The notes: generated by a model not told the origin, from the sequence alone. 50,272 nt of DNA from Arenicella sp. (GCA_023301745.1 JALZVW010000041.1:1-50272); one strand, 5' to 3'; positions 16,826 to 25,607 are shown, numbered from the stretch's first letter. Made by a program: numbers and translations.

Positions 16826-18826
16826 TTAGCTCTTCAGGTAGTCGCTGCGTAACTCTTCAATGCGGTCACGTGTTCTAGCCGCTTTTTCAAATTCGAGATT
16901 TTCGGCGAATTGGTACATTTCTTTTTCAAGTTCCTTCATCACCTTGGCAAACTCTTTGGGGTCGTTAATGCTCGGTAAGCGCTCATGCTGAGGCTTAATT
17001 CGAGCCAATACCTGAGCCGCCTCACTGGTTGCGCCGTCGATAATGTCGCGCACTGGCTTATTAACCCCTTTTGGGATTATACCGTGCTTAAGATTATGGG
17101 CTTCTTGCTTTTCTCTTCTGCGATCGGTTTCGTCAATTGCGGTTCTCATGGCGTTAGTGATTTTGTCGCCATATAAAATAGCGCGGCCGTTTAAATTTCG
17201 TGCGGCTCGACCGATCGTTTGGATTAACGAACGTGTTGACCTGAGAAAACCTTGTTTATCCGCATCGAGAATGGCGACCAAGGATACTTCTGGCATATCT
17301 AAACCCTCTCGTAGTAAATTGATGCCCACAAGTACATCAAACTCCCCTGCTCTCAAATCACGAATAATTTCTACACGTTCTACAGTGTCAATATCGGAAT
17401 GCAGGTACCTGATTTTCACGCCAGCGTCGGACAGATAATCGGTTAAGTCTTCTGACATGCGTTTGGTTAGCGTGGTAATGAGAACACGTTCATTTTTCAA
17501 TACACGCTTGTTTATCTCAGATAACACGTCATCCACCTGAGTGGCCACAGGGCGAACTTCAATCTGCGGGTCAACTAAACCTGTGGGTCTAACCACCTGG
17601 TCGATGGTCTCAGGATTTTGGGCAATTTCATAGTCGCCTGGAGTTGCCGATACAAACACCGTTTGCGGCATTAAATTTTTGAATTCTTCGAACATCAAGG
17701 GCCGATTATCCATCGCTGACGGCAAACGAAAGCCGTATTCAACCAAGGTTTGTTTGCGCGACCGATCACCCTTATACATTGCGCCTAATTGAGGGACCAG
17801 CACATGACTCTCATCTAGAATCATAAGCGCGTTGGGCGGCAAGTAGTTAATTAACGTCGGTGGCGCCTCACCCGCTTTGGCACCTGAAAGATAACGAGAA
17901 TAGTTTTCAATGCCATTGCAGTAGCCTAGCTCTTGCATCATTTCAAGATCAAATAAGGTGCGCTGCTCTAAACGCTGCGCCTCGACCAACTTATCGTGCT
18001 CGCGTAGAAAAGCTAGGCGCTCACGTAACTCGGCTTTAATATGTTCACAGGCCTCCAATACGCGCACACGCGGTGTGACATAATGTGATTTGGGAAAGAT
18101 AGTAACCCGCTTTAGATCTTCCTCTACCGCTCCGGTAAGCGGGTCAAAGCGTGAAATCTTCTCCACGTCATCGCCAAACAGCTCAACCCGTATTGCATAT
18201 CGCTCAGATTCAGCTGGGTAAATATCAATCACGTCTCCGCGTACTCTAAATGTCGCGCGCTTTAGCTCTGTGTCGTTACGAGTGTATTGCAATTCAGCGA
18301 GACGTTTGAGAACGGCCCGTTGGTCCATAATGTCGCCAATGCTCAAATGCAAGATCATTTCATGGTATGCCTCAGGGTCTCCTAAGCCATAAATCGCTGA
18401 GACCGTCGCCACGATAATAACGTCTTCGCGCTCGAGCATGGCCTTGGTGGCTGACAGCCGCATCTGGTCAATGTGCTCGTTGACCGCGGCATCTTTTTCA
18501 ATAAAAGTATCTGAGCTAGGCACATACGCTTCAGGTTGATAATAATCGTAATATGACACGAAGTACTCAACCGCATTTTCTGGAAAGAAATCACGCATCT
18601 CGGCGTATAGTTGTGCCGCCAATGTTTTATTAGGCGCCATTAAAATGGTCGGCCTCTGCACCGTTTGAATGACGTTAGCCACGGTGAAGGTCTTGCCTGA
18701 GCCAGTAACCCCCAATAGCGTTTGATAAGCCTCGCCGTTATTCAAACCATCAACCAAGGCTTCTATCGCGCCGGGCTGATCGCCCGCTGGCCTGTAGTCA
18801 CTAACTAACTTAAAATCACGCTTCAT
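16826..18826 (-). CDS. uvrB: Excinuclease ABC subunit B
   Basis: 666 residues. DNA helicase-like damage-verification subunit of nucleotide excision repair, loaded by UvrA and recruiting UvrC. Walker A GVTGSGKT (39-46), the beta-hairpin region [12 protein letters not shown] that threads behind the lesion, DESHV (Walker B), helicase motifs [37 protein letters not shown] and QTIGRAARN, and the C-terminal UVR motif ([18 protein letters not shown]) that binds UvrC. Full length. No CTGT-N8-ACAG LexA box is visible upstream, so SOS control is not supported here. Confidence 0.98.
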   Translation of the reverse strand: MKRDFKLVSDYRPAGDQPGAIEALVDGLNNGEAYQTLLGVTGSGKTFTVANVIQTVQRPTILMAPNKTLAAQLYAEMRDFFPENAVEYFVSYYDYYQPEAYVPSSDTFIEKDAAVNEHIDQMRLSATKAMLEREDVIIVATVSAIYGLGDPEAYHEMILHLSIGDIMDQRAVLKRLAELQYTRNDTELKRATFRVRGDVIDIYPAESERYAIRVELFGDDVEKISRFDPLTGAVEEDLKRVTIFPKSHYVTPRVRVLEACEHIKAELRERLAFLREHDKLVEAQRLEQRTLFDLEMMQELGYCNGIENYSRYLSGAKAGEAPPTLINYLPPNALMILDESHVLVPQLGAMYKGDRSRKQTLVEYGFRLPSAMDNRPLMFEEFKNLMPQTVFVSATPGDYEIAQNPETIDQVVRPTGLVDPQIEVRPVATQVDDVLSEINKRVLKNERVLITTLTKRMSEDLTDYLSDAGVKIRYLHSDIDTVERVEIIRDLRAGEFDVLVGINLLREGLDMPEVSLVAILDADKQGFLRSTRSLIQTIGRAARNLNGRAILYGDKITNAMRTAIDETDRRREKQEAHNLKHGIIPKGVNKPVRDIIDGATSEAAQVLARIKPQHERLPSINDPKEFAKVMKELEKEMYQFAENLEFEKAARTRDRIEELRSDYLKS

Positions 18827-18942
18827 TTCTTGTGGCTCTACGATAAATTTGATGCGGCATTATAATTCAAGCAACCACAAAGACCTGCACCTATTCAGCC
18901 ATAACAAAGAAAAGATTGAGTATTTTCTCGATTTACCCTAAA

Positions 18943-18975
18943 GTTAGTCAGGTTCATGGAATGAACTTAACTAAC
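18943..18975 (+). repeat. Inverted repeat in the 5' region of the gspH-like gene, GGA loop
   Basis: GTTAGTCAGGTTCAT and ATGAACTTAACTAAC pair at 13 of 15 positions around a GGA loop, giving a 33-base stem-loop that ends 22 bases before the ATG at 18998. CAUGGA at the loop and a second GGA in the SD (AAGGAGG) resemble a CsrA/RsmA target. It could instead be a DNA operator. Confidence 0.5.
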
Positions 18976-18997
18976 CCCAGTTTTCAAGGAGGAAATA

Positions 18998-19579
18998 ATG
19001 GGCAACAATCAATTCAAACACATATCTAGGCGCTCTTTGGTTAAGGGCTATACCCTACTAGGGTTACTTGTCACTACGTCAATCGTCGCTATTTTATCGA
19101 GTGTCGCGGTGCCAAGCTTGGCGCGCCTTATCAGTGATGCACATATTCGGTCCGCGTCGACCCAACTATTGTCCACACTCATGTTATCAAGGCACCACGC
19201 GATAAGCTCTGGTTCAACCGTTATTGTTTGTCATGCGAAAGACATCTCAATGACCCAATGCTCAGAAACGCGACAGCGAAATACAAATTGGTCCAATGGG
19301 CTAATTAGCTACGCTGATCTCAATCGAAACGACACCCTAGATCAGAACGACCACATTATCACCACGACTAGCAACAACCCAAAGGCCGCTATTGTGTTCA
19401 ATCAAAACGGGCGATTGCGGTTTTTCTCCGACGGCAGTGCCCGAAGCGCAGGTTTTTACCTATGTATTGGTGCGAGTGCAACTGAACGCCATGTTAAAAT
19501 TTTGCATACTGGGCGGGCTCGCACGGTAGCACAAATGAACCAAGTTCAACGTAATACTTGTCTATCTAAAGCACTTTAG
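18998..19579 (+). CDS. GspH/FimT-like type IV pseudopilin
   Basis: 193 residues with a strong SD (AAGGAGG). A basic leader ends RRSLVKG, followed by YTLLGLLVTTSIVAILSSVA, the prepilin helix, with cleavage expected after G17. The C-terminal part matches GspH/FimT: RSASTQLLSTLMLSRHHAI, then VIVCHAKD and NGLISYADLNRND. The near-invariant Glu at mature position 5 is Gly22 here. No other pilus or type II secretion gene is adjacent, so it is a solitary minor pilin of unknown machine. Confidence 0.85.
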   Translation: MGNNQFKHISRRSLVKGYTLLGLLVTTSIVAILSSVAVPSLARLISDAHIRSASTQLLSTLMLSRHHAISSGSTVIVCHAKDISMTQCSETRQRNTNWSNGLISYADLNRNDTLDQNDHIITTTSNNPKAAIVFNQNGRLRFFSDGSARSAGFYLCIGASATERHVKILHTGRARTVAQMNQVQRNTCLSKAL

Positions 19580-19629
19580 TCAGGCTACCAACAAAATGTG
19601 TTTTTTATACAAAAAAATGCTGAAACTGC

Positions 19630-19658
19630 TTGACCGAAAGTACCTTAGTAAATATTAT
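19630..19658 (+). promoter_or_regulatory. tRNA-Asn promoter
   Basis: TTGACC (19630-19635), a 17-base spacer and TATTAT (19653-19658), followed by the GC-rich discriminator GCGCC. It lies about 20 bases before the tRNA 5' end and resembles stringent stable-RNA promoters. Confidence 0.65.
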
Positions 19659-19678
19659 GCGCCTTCGTTGAAAAACGT

Positions 19679-19754
19679 TCCCTGATAGCTCAGTTGGTAG
19701 AGCAAATGACTGTTAATCATTGGGTCCCAAGTTCGAGTCTTGGTCAGGGAGCCA
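19679..19754 (+). tRNA. tRNA-Asn(GTT)
   Basis: Acceptor TCCCTGA/TCAGGGA with encoded CCA; D arm AGCTCAGTTGGTAGAGC; anticodon stem-loop ATGACTGTTAATCAT with anticodon GTT; T arm CCAAGTTCGAGTCTTGG. 76 nt including the CCA end. Confidence 0.97.
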
Positions 19755-19790
19755 TTCAACGTTTTGATTCAAATAAGTTTGAGTCAAATA

Positions 19791-19828
19791 ACCGCAGTAC
19801 GATCTTACGATTGTATTGCGGTTTTTTT
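19791..19828 (+). terminator. Rho-independent terminator of tRNA-Asn
   Basis: CCGCAGTACGATC pairs with GATTGTATTGCGG (including G-U pairs) around TTAC and is followed by TTTTTTT. Confidence 0.85.
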
Positions 19829-20255
19829 ATGAGAATTGAAAATCCGCCACTTTCCCGCCACTAGAGATTTTGTAGTTTTCACCGCCGAGTTTAAGCTCAC
19901 TGAAAACTTAGGGAGCCTGTCTTAGTTTACGCTCTTTAGACATAAGTTCGGTTGGCTCTTAGCGTCAATTAGGAGACACGGCCGTCTCTGGCATAGCAAA
20001 ATTAGGCTCTCAGTTGATTCGGAACAGTGAACAAATATCTTGTATCGCTAGTAATGAACAATAGCAGCGCCATGACCTCGTTAGCCCATCGATCACGGTG
20101 CTACTCGAATGCCGATTAAATAGACCATTAAATTATTGTTAAAATAACAACCTCTTTGCGCTCTAGCCAAGGAAATTCGTCATATTACAAATAATAAACA
20201 GCCATTACGAAAAATGGACAGTTGCACGATCAAGCAGAAATAGGTTAAAAATAGA
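19829..20255. other. Gene-free stretch downstream of tRNA-Asn
   Basis: No ORF with plausible start, length or composition on either strand. It follows a tRNA gene, a common integration site, but I found no second copy of the tRNA 3' end, no integrase and no flanking direct repeat. Confidence 0.5.
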
Positions 20256-20516
20256 AAAAGGCCCTTGAGCCATTAACTCAAGAGCCTTTATTAAAATAGA
20301 AAGAACCGCCCCCCCGGACAGGCCTTTCTACTAAGTCTCAATGCCGACATCATGTCTAAATCGAGGTCCGAGTAAAACTGCTGATTGAAAATCGGAGACA
20401 CCTCAAGAGGCTTCACCAGAGTTACACGGATGTAACGCGGGGTAAGTCGCGTAACAGAAAGGTATCACATTCGTGATGAGCATCTCGTATTTTATGCGAT
20501 TTTTATGCGTTTTTTT
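20256..20516 (-). ncRNA. Candidate structured small RNA (about 260 nt)
   Basis: No ORF, but a full transcription-unit layout on the minus strand: promoter TTGTCA-N18-TAGAAT just upstream, then a chain of hairpins, then a strong terminator (20256-20290, AAGGCTCTTGAG / CTCAAGGGCCTT with a T-rich tail). Hairpins by plus-strand position: ATCAC/GTGAT 20464-20477, ACGCG/CGCGT 20435-20452, GTTACA/TGTAAC 20421-20436 (perfect, 4-base loop), CCTC/GAGG 20401-20410, TCCGA/TCGGA 20367-20396, GACAT/ATGTC 20346-20356, AGAAAG/CTTTCT 20298-20328. It does not match 6S, tmRNA, SRP, RNase P RNA or a GGA-rich CsrB/RsmZ RNA by eye. Confidence 0.5.
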
Positions 20517-20523
20517 CAATTTA

Positions 20524-20559
20524 ATTCTAGTTGACTTGCACGTTATTTGACAATAGACA
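20524..20559. promoter_or_regulatory. Overlapping divergent promoters (small RNA / nitroreductase)
   Basis: Minus strand: TTGTCA (20548-20553), 18-base spacer, TAGAAT (20524-20529). Plus strand: TTGACT (20531-20536), 17-base spacer, TAGACA (20554-20559), about 75 bases before the nitroreductase ATG. The two would compete for polymerase. Confidence 0.45.
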
Positions 20560-20635
20560 AGCTAGTTATGCAACAGTACTTCTAAAAGCTCTGCTATGAT
20601 CTGCGTTATATTCTGTATTTTCGACTTGATAAACA

Positions 20636-21199
20636 ATGGATGCATTAACGGCCCTACACACGAGAAACTCGATTAACCTTCTTTCTGAGCCTGGGCCCAG
20701 CGAAAGCCAGCTAGAAAACATTGTCAAAGCGGGCCTGCGTGCATGTGATCACCGGTCATTGACGCCTTGGAAATTCTTATTAATTGAGGGCAGCGCTCGA
20801 AACAAGTTCGGAAAACTGATGGTGAAAGCCAAAGAAGCCGCCGACAAGCGCCCTATTTCGCCTGAGCTCGCCGCAAAGCTCGAGACCAAGCCTTTGCGTG
20901 CTCCGACGATATTAGTGGTTGTGGCGTCGATTAAGGAGCACGAAAAAGTACCCGAAATCGAACAAGTATTGTCCGCTGGTGCGGCGGCACAAATGATGAT
21001 GACCGCGGCTCATGCCCAAGGTGTTGGCGCAATTTGGCGGTCGGGAAGCATGATGTTCACACCTGAAATGCACCAGGGGCTTAGTCTCTCAGAGACAGAT
21101 CAGATAGTTGGTTTTATATACTTAGGCACGCCTAAAGTGGCTAAATCGTTGCCCGCACACAAGGTTGCTGATTTCCTAGAGCGTTGGCCCGGAGAATAG
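20636..21199 (+). CDS. Nitroreductase family protein (YdjA-like)
   Basis: 187 residues, the size and pattern of the short FMN-dependent YdjA subgroup: RNSINLLSEPGPS near the start (the FMN-phosphate-binding Arg-x-Ser type), HRSLTPWKFLLIEG, APTILVVVASI, EQVLSAGAAAQMMMTAAHAQG and GAIWRSGSMMF, then GFIYLGTP near the C-terminus. Such enzymes bind FMN as dimers and reduce nitro or quinone compounds with NAD(P)H; the natural substrate is unknown. It is monocistronic and converges on the ferredoxin gene. Confidence 0.9.
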   Translation: MDALTALHTRNSINLLSEPGPSESQLENIVKAGLRACDHRSLTPWKFLLIEGSARNKFGKLMVKAKEAADKRPISPELAAKLETKPLRAPTILVVVASIKEHEKVPEIEQVLSAGAAAQMMMTAAHAQGVGAIWRSGSMMFTPEMHQGLSLSETDQIVGFIYLGTPKVAKSLPAHKVADFLERWPGE

Positions 21200-21200
21200 A

Positions 21201-21234
21201 AACAGTCAACTATTTTAGAACGGTGTTGACTGTT
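21201..21234. terminator. Inverted repeat between converging nitroreductase and ferredoxin genes
   Basis: AACAGTCAAC and GTTGACTGTT pair perfectly around a 14-base loop. The following T run is only TTT, so it may be a weak bidirectional terminator. Confidence 0.45.
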
Positions 21235-21263
21235 TACGGTGCTGACTGCTTAAAGTCGGTACC

Positions 21264-21584
21264 TTAAAACTGGCTCTCGGGTGTCGTAACGATAAGCCCA
21301 TCCATCTCTTGGGTTACGGTTACCTGACACGACAGTCGAGAGGTGTCATTAACCTCTTCAGCAACATCTAACATTTCCGCTTCGAGTTCGGCTGGTTTTC
21401 CCACCACGTTAAGCCAATCTTCTGAGATATATACATGACAAGTGGCACACGCACATGCACCACCACAATCGGCGTCAATACCTGGGACATCATTGCTATT
21501 AGCCGCTTCCATAAGGCTATCACCGATTTTGCCATCAACGGTACGCTGAGTTCCTTCGAAGTCTATAAATGTAATTTTGGGCAT
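21264..21584 (-). CDS. 2Fe-2S ferredoxin, adrenodoxin/ISC type
   Basis: 106 residues from the ATG at 21584, which has GGAGAT six bases upstream; the longer open frame upstream is not ferredoxin-like. Cluster ligands fit Cys-x5-Cys-x2-Cys ... Cys: C40, C46, C49 and C86 (RLSCQ); C44 is an extra Cys. MPKITFIDFEGTQRTVDG is a typical beta-grasp start. Adrenodoxin-type ferredoxins pass electrons to P450s, dioxygenases or Fe-S assembly. No isc, P450 or oxygenase gene is adjacent, so the partner is unknown. Confidence 0.92.
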   Translation of the reverse strand: MPKITFIDFEGTQRTVDGKIGDSLMEAANSNDVPGIDADCGGACACATCHVYISEDWLNVVGKPAELEAEMLDVAEEVNDTSRLSCQVTVTQEMDGLIVTTPESQF

Positions 21585-21731
21585 TTCAATATCTCCGCCA
21601 AACACGTGTAGAACACGTAATAATCTAAAATAAATTGTGTTCCTATTGAGGCATAGGTAAGGCATAGGAAAATTGATTATCCGCCAATAAAAAATTGATT
21701 CATCAAGCTGAATCAGACTTACTACTAATTT

Positions 21732-21817
21732 GGTGTCCAGAGAGGGACTTGAACCCTCACGACTTGCGTCACTACCCCCTCAAGATAGCGTGTCTACCAA
21801 TTCCACCACCTGGACAT
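21732..21817 (-). tRNA. tRNA-Leu(GAG)
   Basis: Class II tRNA with a long variable arm: acceptor TGTCCAG/CTGGACA and encoded CCA (21732-21734), GTGGTGGAATTGGTAGACACGC D region, anticodon loop CTTGAGG (GAG), T arm GGGTTCAAGTCCC. It follows secG, as leuU does in E. coli. Confidence 0.97.
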
Positions 21818-21957
21818 TCTAATTTCAACTTTTACTTTGCTAACGATGCGCTTAAATATATCTATCTTAGGCTTCGCAGATCACTAAATACCCCTTAGGA
21901 TTAATGGTCTTGAAAGCTCGGCATCTCACAATTTTACGTACCACCAATTATACCAAT

Positions 21958-22398
21958 TTAATTTGACTCAGGGATACTTGGCACTTCATTTTCAACCGCA
22001 TCAAGAGACTCTTGAGCTGCGTCTATCGCATCTGATGCAGCAGGGAGTTCATCGTCATCAATTGTCGGAACGTCGCTTGTTTGTTGCTCTACAATCTCAT
22101 CTATTGTCGGGACTTCACTGCTTTGCTCAACCGTTATAGGCGCAATCTCTAAATCTTGAGCATTACGCTTAGCGTAGATATAGGCCAGCGTTAAACTGCT
22201 TATAAAAAACAGCGTAACCATGGTCGATGTGCAACGAGTTAAAAAATTGGCCGAGCCTTTACTGCCAAACATACTTGAAGACCCGCCGCCGCCGAATGCC
22301 GACCCCATATCGCCTTTACTCTGCTGCATGAGTACCAAGGCAATGATCGATATAGCAGCGATTACATTGACGATTATTAGTATATTTGTGATGTTCAT
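21958..22398 (-). CDS. secG: Protein translocase subunit SecG
   Basis: 146 residues. SecG assists SecYEG during preprotein export by topology changes. Two membrane helices: NILIIVNVIAAISIIALVLM at the start and MVTLFFISSLTLAYIYA (about 59-75), separated by the conserved QQSKGDMGSAFGGG and SSSMFGSKGSANFLTR loop. The C-terminal 65 residues are an acidic, partly repeated tail (SSEVPTIDEIVEQ then TSDVPTIDDDE) that the short E. coli SecG lacks. It precedes tRNA-Leu(GAG) and follows tpiA. Confidence 0.96.
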   Translation of the reverse strand: MNITNILIIVNVIAAISIIALVLMQQSKGDMGSAFGGGGSSSMFGSKGSANFLTRCTSTMVTLFFISSLTLAYIYAKRNAQDLEIAPITVEQSSEVPTIDEIVEQQTSDVPTIDDDELPAASDAIDAAQESLDAVENEVPSIPESN

Positions 22399-22460
22399 TT
22401 TATAACTCTATTTTCGCGAAGCACGGCTTAGGACCTTATATTGGTCTAAAAGCTTGGTGT

Positions 22461-23261
22461 TCAAGTCTTTTCAATAATTTTTTGTACAGCTTCGCAGATT
22501 CCTGCGAAGTCATCTACTTCTAAAGACGCACCACCAATTAGGCCGCCATCAATATCTTTTTGAACAAACAGTGCGTGTGCATTGCTTGGTTTAACACTTC
22601 CGCCGTACAAAATTCTCAGCGATTGGGCTATTTTCGCATCCAACTTGTCTAATTTATTGCGAATGAACGCATGAACGTCTTGTGCTTGTTCAGGGCTAGC
22701 CGTCTCGCCTGTGCCAATAGCCCAAACAGGCTCATAAGCAATAACCGAATCGGCAAAGCCAGTAATACCAACCTTATCAATAACCGCATCTAACTGCGCG
22801 GCTATTACAGCCTCAGTAGTTCCTGATTGTCTTTCAGCCAAGGTCTCACCGATACAAAGCAACGGTCTGACCTTTACCGATTCACTAAGACACGCCGCGA
22901 ACTTTTCAGCGACCTCATCATCAGTCTCATTAAACAACTTTCGTCGCTCTGAATGACCTATCAACACATACTCGCAACCGATCTCACTCAGCATTGCCAG
23001 AGACACTTCTCCAGTGTACGCGCCTGAATCAAATTGACTGGCGTTTTGTGCACCTACTGTTATCGGTAGGCTGTCAGAGTTAGCTACAGCTTGACTCAGG
23101 TAAGGCGCTGGAGGAAAGACTAATATGTCGTAACCCAGCTCCCGTTGTTCACTTATTCGGGAGGCTTCAAACGCTCTTCGAGCAACACCAGAAATTAAAT
23201 CGGCGGTCATTTCTGAGCTACCGTGCATCTTCCAATTACCTGCTACTATAATACGTCGCAT
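22461..23261 (-). CDS. tpiA: Triosephosphate isomerase
   Basis: 266 residues. Interconverts dihydroxyacetone phosphate and glyceraldehyde 3-phosphate in glycolysis. Catalytic residues are all present: K11 in NWKMHGS, H103 in IGHSERR and E177 in AYEPVWAIGTG, the active-site loop. LRILYGGSVKPSN and GLIGGASL form the phosphate-binding end. Slightly longer than the usual 250. It sits between glmM and secG, a common gammaproteobacterial arrangement outside the enterics. Confidence 0.98.
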   Translation of the reverse strand: MRRIIVAGNWKMHGSSEMTADLISGVARRAFEASRISEQRELGYDILVFPPAPYLSQAVANSDSLPITVGAQNASQFDSGAYTGEVSLAMLSEIGCEYVLIGHSERRKLFNETDDEVAEKFAACLSESVKVRPLLCIGETLAERQSGTTEAVIAAQLDAVIDKVGITGFADSVIAYEPVWAIGTGETASPEQAQDVHAFIRNKLDKLDAKIAQSLRILYGGSVKPSNAHALFVQKDIDGGLIGGASLEVDDFAGICEAVQKIIEKT

Positions 23262-23361
23262 AAAACCTCTATATTCAGAATCAAGTGAGCGGCGGATATT
23301 AGCATAGCGCCTAGCTTTGCACTAGGAATCTTGGTAACAATTTAACCACAACGAGCCGAGT

Positions 23362-24708
23362 TTAAAGTTGCCGATTAACGACATCAGAAATATCCTTACA
23401 AACGACGCTAACCAACGCAGGGTCTTGCCCCTCAACCATCACTCGGATAACAGGCTCGGTTCCTGAGGCGCGTAATAGTACACGACCGGCACCCGCTAGC
23501 GTGGCTTCAGCCGCGTCAACCGCTTCGCTGACCGCCTCTAACGCACAAATCGATGCCGCATCGGTCCCTGCCGGCAAGCTGACGTTAATCATGGTTTGCG
23601 GGTACATCTGCATTTTTGAGGCTAACTCGTGCAACGGACGTTCCATGAACTTCATTTGCGTCAACACCTGAAGTGCCGATACAAGCCCATCGCCGGTAGT
23701 GGTTTTATCTAGGCAAATGATATGACCCGATGACTCACCCCCTATCACCCAATCACGTGCCTTTAGCTCTTGCATCACGTAGCGGTCACCTACTTTTGCT
23801 CGAACAAAGGGTATATCACGTTCTAGTAGGGCTTTTTCCATACCTAAATTACTCATTACAGTTCCAACAACGCCACCCTTTAGGCGACCTTGCTTTTGCA
23901 AACTATCGGCAATTACAAAAAGCAGTTGATCTCCGTCAACAACATCGCCGTGCATGTCTACCATCAGGACTCGGTCGGCATCTCCATCGAAAGCAATGCC
24001 AACATCACAATTTTCATCCAACACTAGCTTCTGTAGGCCCTCAATATGAGTAGACCCACAGTTGTTATTAATATTAAAACCATTAGGCTGGTTATTAATC
24101 ACATGGATATCAGCACCGAGCTCGTGAAATGCCGCGGGGGCTGATTGATAGGCCGCTCCATTTGCGCAATCGAGTGCGACTTTAAGACCTTTAAAATCCA
24201 TACGCCGAGGAATGGTCGCTTTGCAAAACTCGACATAGCGCCCAACAGCATCATCCATACGATGTGCCTTACCAAGCTCTTGAGCTTTGACGACAGTCAT
24301 ATCTTGAGACATTAGGTCTTCAATTTCTGCTTGAATTTCGTCCGAAATTTTAGCGCCATTGGGTGAGAAGAATTTAATCCCGTTGTCCGCATAATGATTG
24401 TGAGAAGCGCTAATGACAACGCCAGCATTCGCTCGTGCGGTTTGCGTTAGATAAGCAATGGCTGGAGTTGGCAGAGGCCCGAGCATAGCTACATCCATGC
24501 CCGCTGACGACAAACCGGCCTCCATGGCTGACTCTAATAGGTAACCTGATACACGTGTATCTTTTCCTACTAAGACACTGCCTTTGCCATAATGACGTTT
24601 TATGACAGTGCCAAGAGCCCAACCAAGATGGACAATTGTTTTAGGCGTAATCGGTTCAACGCCAACGGTGCCGCGTATTCCATCGGTACCAAAAAAAGGT
24701 TTAGTCAT
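23362..24708 (-). CDS. glmM: Phosphoglucosamine mutase
   Basis: 448 residues. Converts glucosamine 6-phosphate to glucosamine 1-phosphate for UDP-GlcNAc, and so for peptidoglycan and LPS. Starts with FFGTDGIRGTVG; the phospho-accepting serine is S102 in VVISASHNHYADNGIK; the metal-binding loop is DGDADR (241-246); sugar specificity loop GGESSGH; phosphate-binding RASGTEPVIRVMVEG at the C-terminus. It follows folP after 47 bases, as in E. coli. Confidence 0.98.
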   Translation of the reverse strand: MTKPFFGTDGIRGTVGVEPITPKTIVHLGWALGTVIKRHYGKGSVLVGKDTRVSGYLLESAMEAGLSSAGMDVAMLGPLPTPAIAYLTQTARANAGVVISASHNHYADNGIKFFSPNGAKISDEIQAEIEDLMSQDMTVVKAQELGKAHRMDDAVGRYVEFCKATIPRRMDFKGLKVALDCANGAAYQSAPAAFHELGADIHVINNQPNGFNINNNCGSTHIEGLQKLVLDENCDVGIAFDGDADRVLMVDMHGDVVDGDQLLFVIADSLQKQGRLKGGVVGTVMSNLGMEKALLERDIPFVRAKVGDRYVMQELKARDWVIGGESSGHIICLDKTTTGDGLVSALQVLTQMKFMERPLHELASKMQMYPQTMINVSLPAGTDAASICALEAVSEAVDAAEATLAGAGRVLLRASGTEPVIRVMVEGQDPALVSVVCKDISDVVNRQL

Positions 24709-24755
24709 AATAATTAGTTTAGTTTTTTATGGGGTTAGGAGAAACATGTTCCAAC

Positions 24756-25586
24756 CTAACTATCGCGTACGGCCTCTACAGCCCGCACAGCATCATAAGT
24801 TTCACGCACGTCATGCACTCGCACTATTTTAGCGCCATTTAAAACCGACTGCACGGCTAATCCTAAACTTGCCGACAAACGTTGATCCACAGTCCGAACT
24901 AGAAGTTCGTCGATTAACGATTTTCTAGAGACACCAATCAACACGTCACAGCCAGTGTTAGCGCGCAATTCTGGCACCCTATTTAGCAGCTGCAAGTTAT
25001 GCTTTAGAGTCTTTCCAAAGCCAATACCAGGATCAACTAGAATGTTGTTCTTAGCGATGCCCGCTTTCGCCATAACAGCAATCCGTTCGACAAAAAAGCG
25101 TTCTACCTCTGCAACTACATTTCTGTAACTGGGGTTGGCCTGCATGCTCTGAGGCTCACCTTGCATATGCATTATGCAAACAGGCACATTAGCCTGAGCG
25201 ACCACATCAACTGCGCCCTCGGATCGAAGGCCATTCACATCATTAATCATGCTGGCGCCTGCGTTTATAGCGGCGTTCATCACTTCAGGTTTAGACGTGT
25301 CTATTGATATTGGCACAGATGACCGAGAACGTAAGGCTTGAATAACCGGTATCACGCGATCAAGCTCTTGAGCAACACTTACCGCTCGAGCACCAGGTCG
25401 GGTCGATTCGCCACCGATATCAAGAATATCAGCTCCCCGATCTACCATATCTAATGCGCACTCAACCGCCCTAGAGGCATTCAAAAAACGCCCACCATCG
25501 GAAAAAGAATCGGGAGTGGCATTGATAACGCCCATTATCAATGCCTTATCAAGGTTCAACAATGAGCGTAGTGAGTTTTCACTCAT
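24756..25586 (-). CDS. folP: Dihydropteroate synthase
   Basis: 276 residues. Condenses dihydropterin pyrophosphate with p-aminobenzoate in folate synthesis; the target of sulfonamides. Motifs: MGVINATPDSFSDGG, DIGGESTRPGA, SIDTSKPEV, MINDVNGL, CIMHMQGEPQSMQ, ILVDPGIGFGKTLKHNLQ, IGVSRKSLID and RVHDV. A TIM barrel of normal length. It starts 21 bases after the ftsH stop. Confidence 0.98.
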   Translation of the reverse strand: MSENSLRSLLNLDKALIMGVINATPDSFSDGGRFLNASRAVECALDMVDRGADILDIGGESTRPGARAVSVAQELDRVIPVIQALRSRSSVPISIDTSKPEVMNAAINAGASMINDVNGLRSEGAVDVVAQANVPVCIMHMQGEPQSMQANPSYRNVVAEVERFFVERIAVMAKAGIAKNNILVDPGIGFGKTLKHNLQLLNRVPELRANTGCDVLIGVSRKSLIDELLVRTVDQRLSASLGLAVQSVLNGAKIVRVHDVRETYDAVRAVEAVRDS

Positions 25587-25607
25587 AGCACTAAAGCATA
25601 AACCTAT

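Noticed and set aside
18827-18997. LexA/SOS box upstream of uvrB
   Set aside because: No CTGT-N8-ACAG or near match on either strand.
20256-20516. CsrB/RsmZ-type sRNA
   Set aside because: Only one to three GGA motifs on either strand, too few for that class.
19755-20635. Integrated element at tRNA-Asn
   Set aside because: No integrase, no repeat of the tRNA 3' end and no foreign ORF; only terminators, an empty stretch and the RNA locus.
21585-21665. Longer ferredoxin N-terminus
   Set aside because: MPKITFID at 21584 has a good SD and is the normal family start.
21695-21898. 67-codon plus-strand ORF
   Set aside because: It spans the tRNA-Leu gene on the opposite strand and has no protein-like features.
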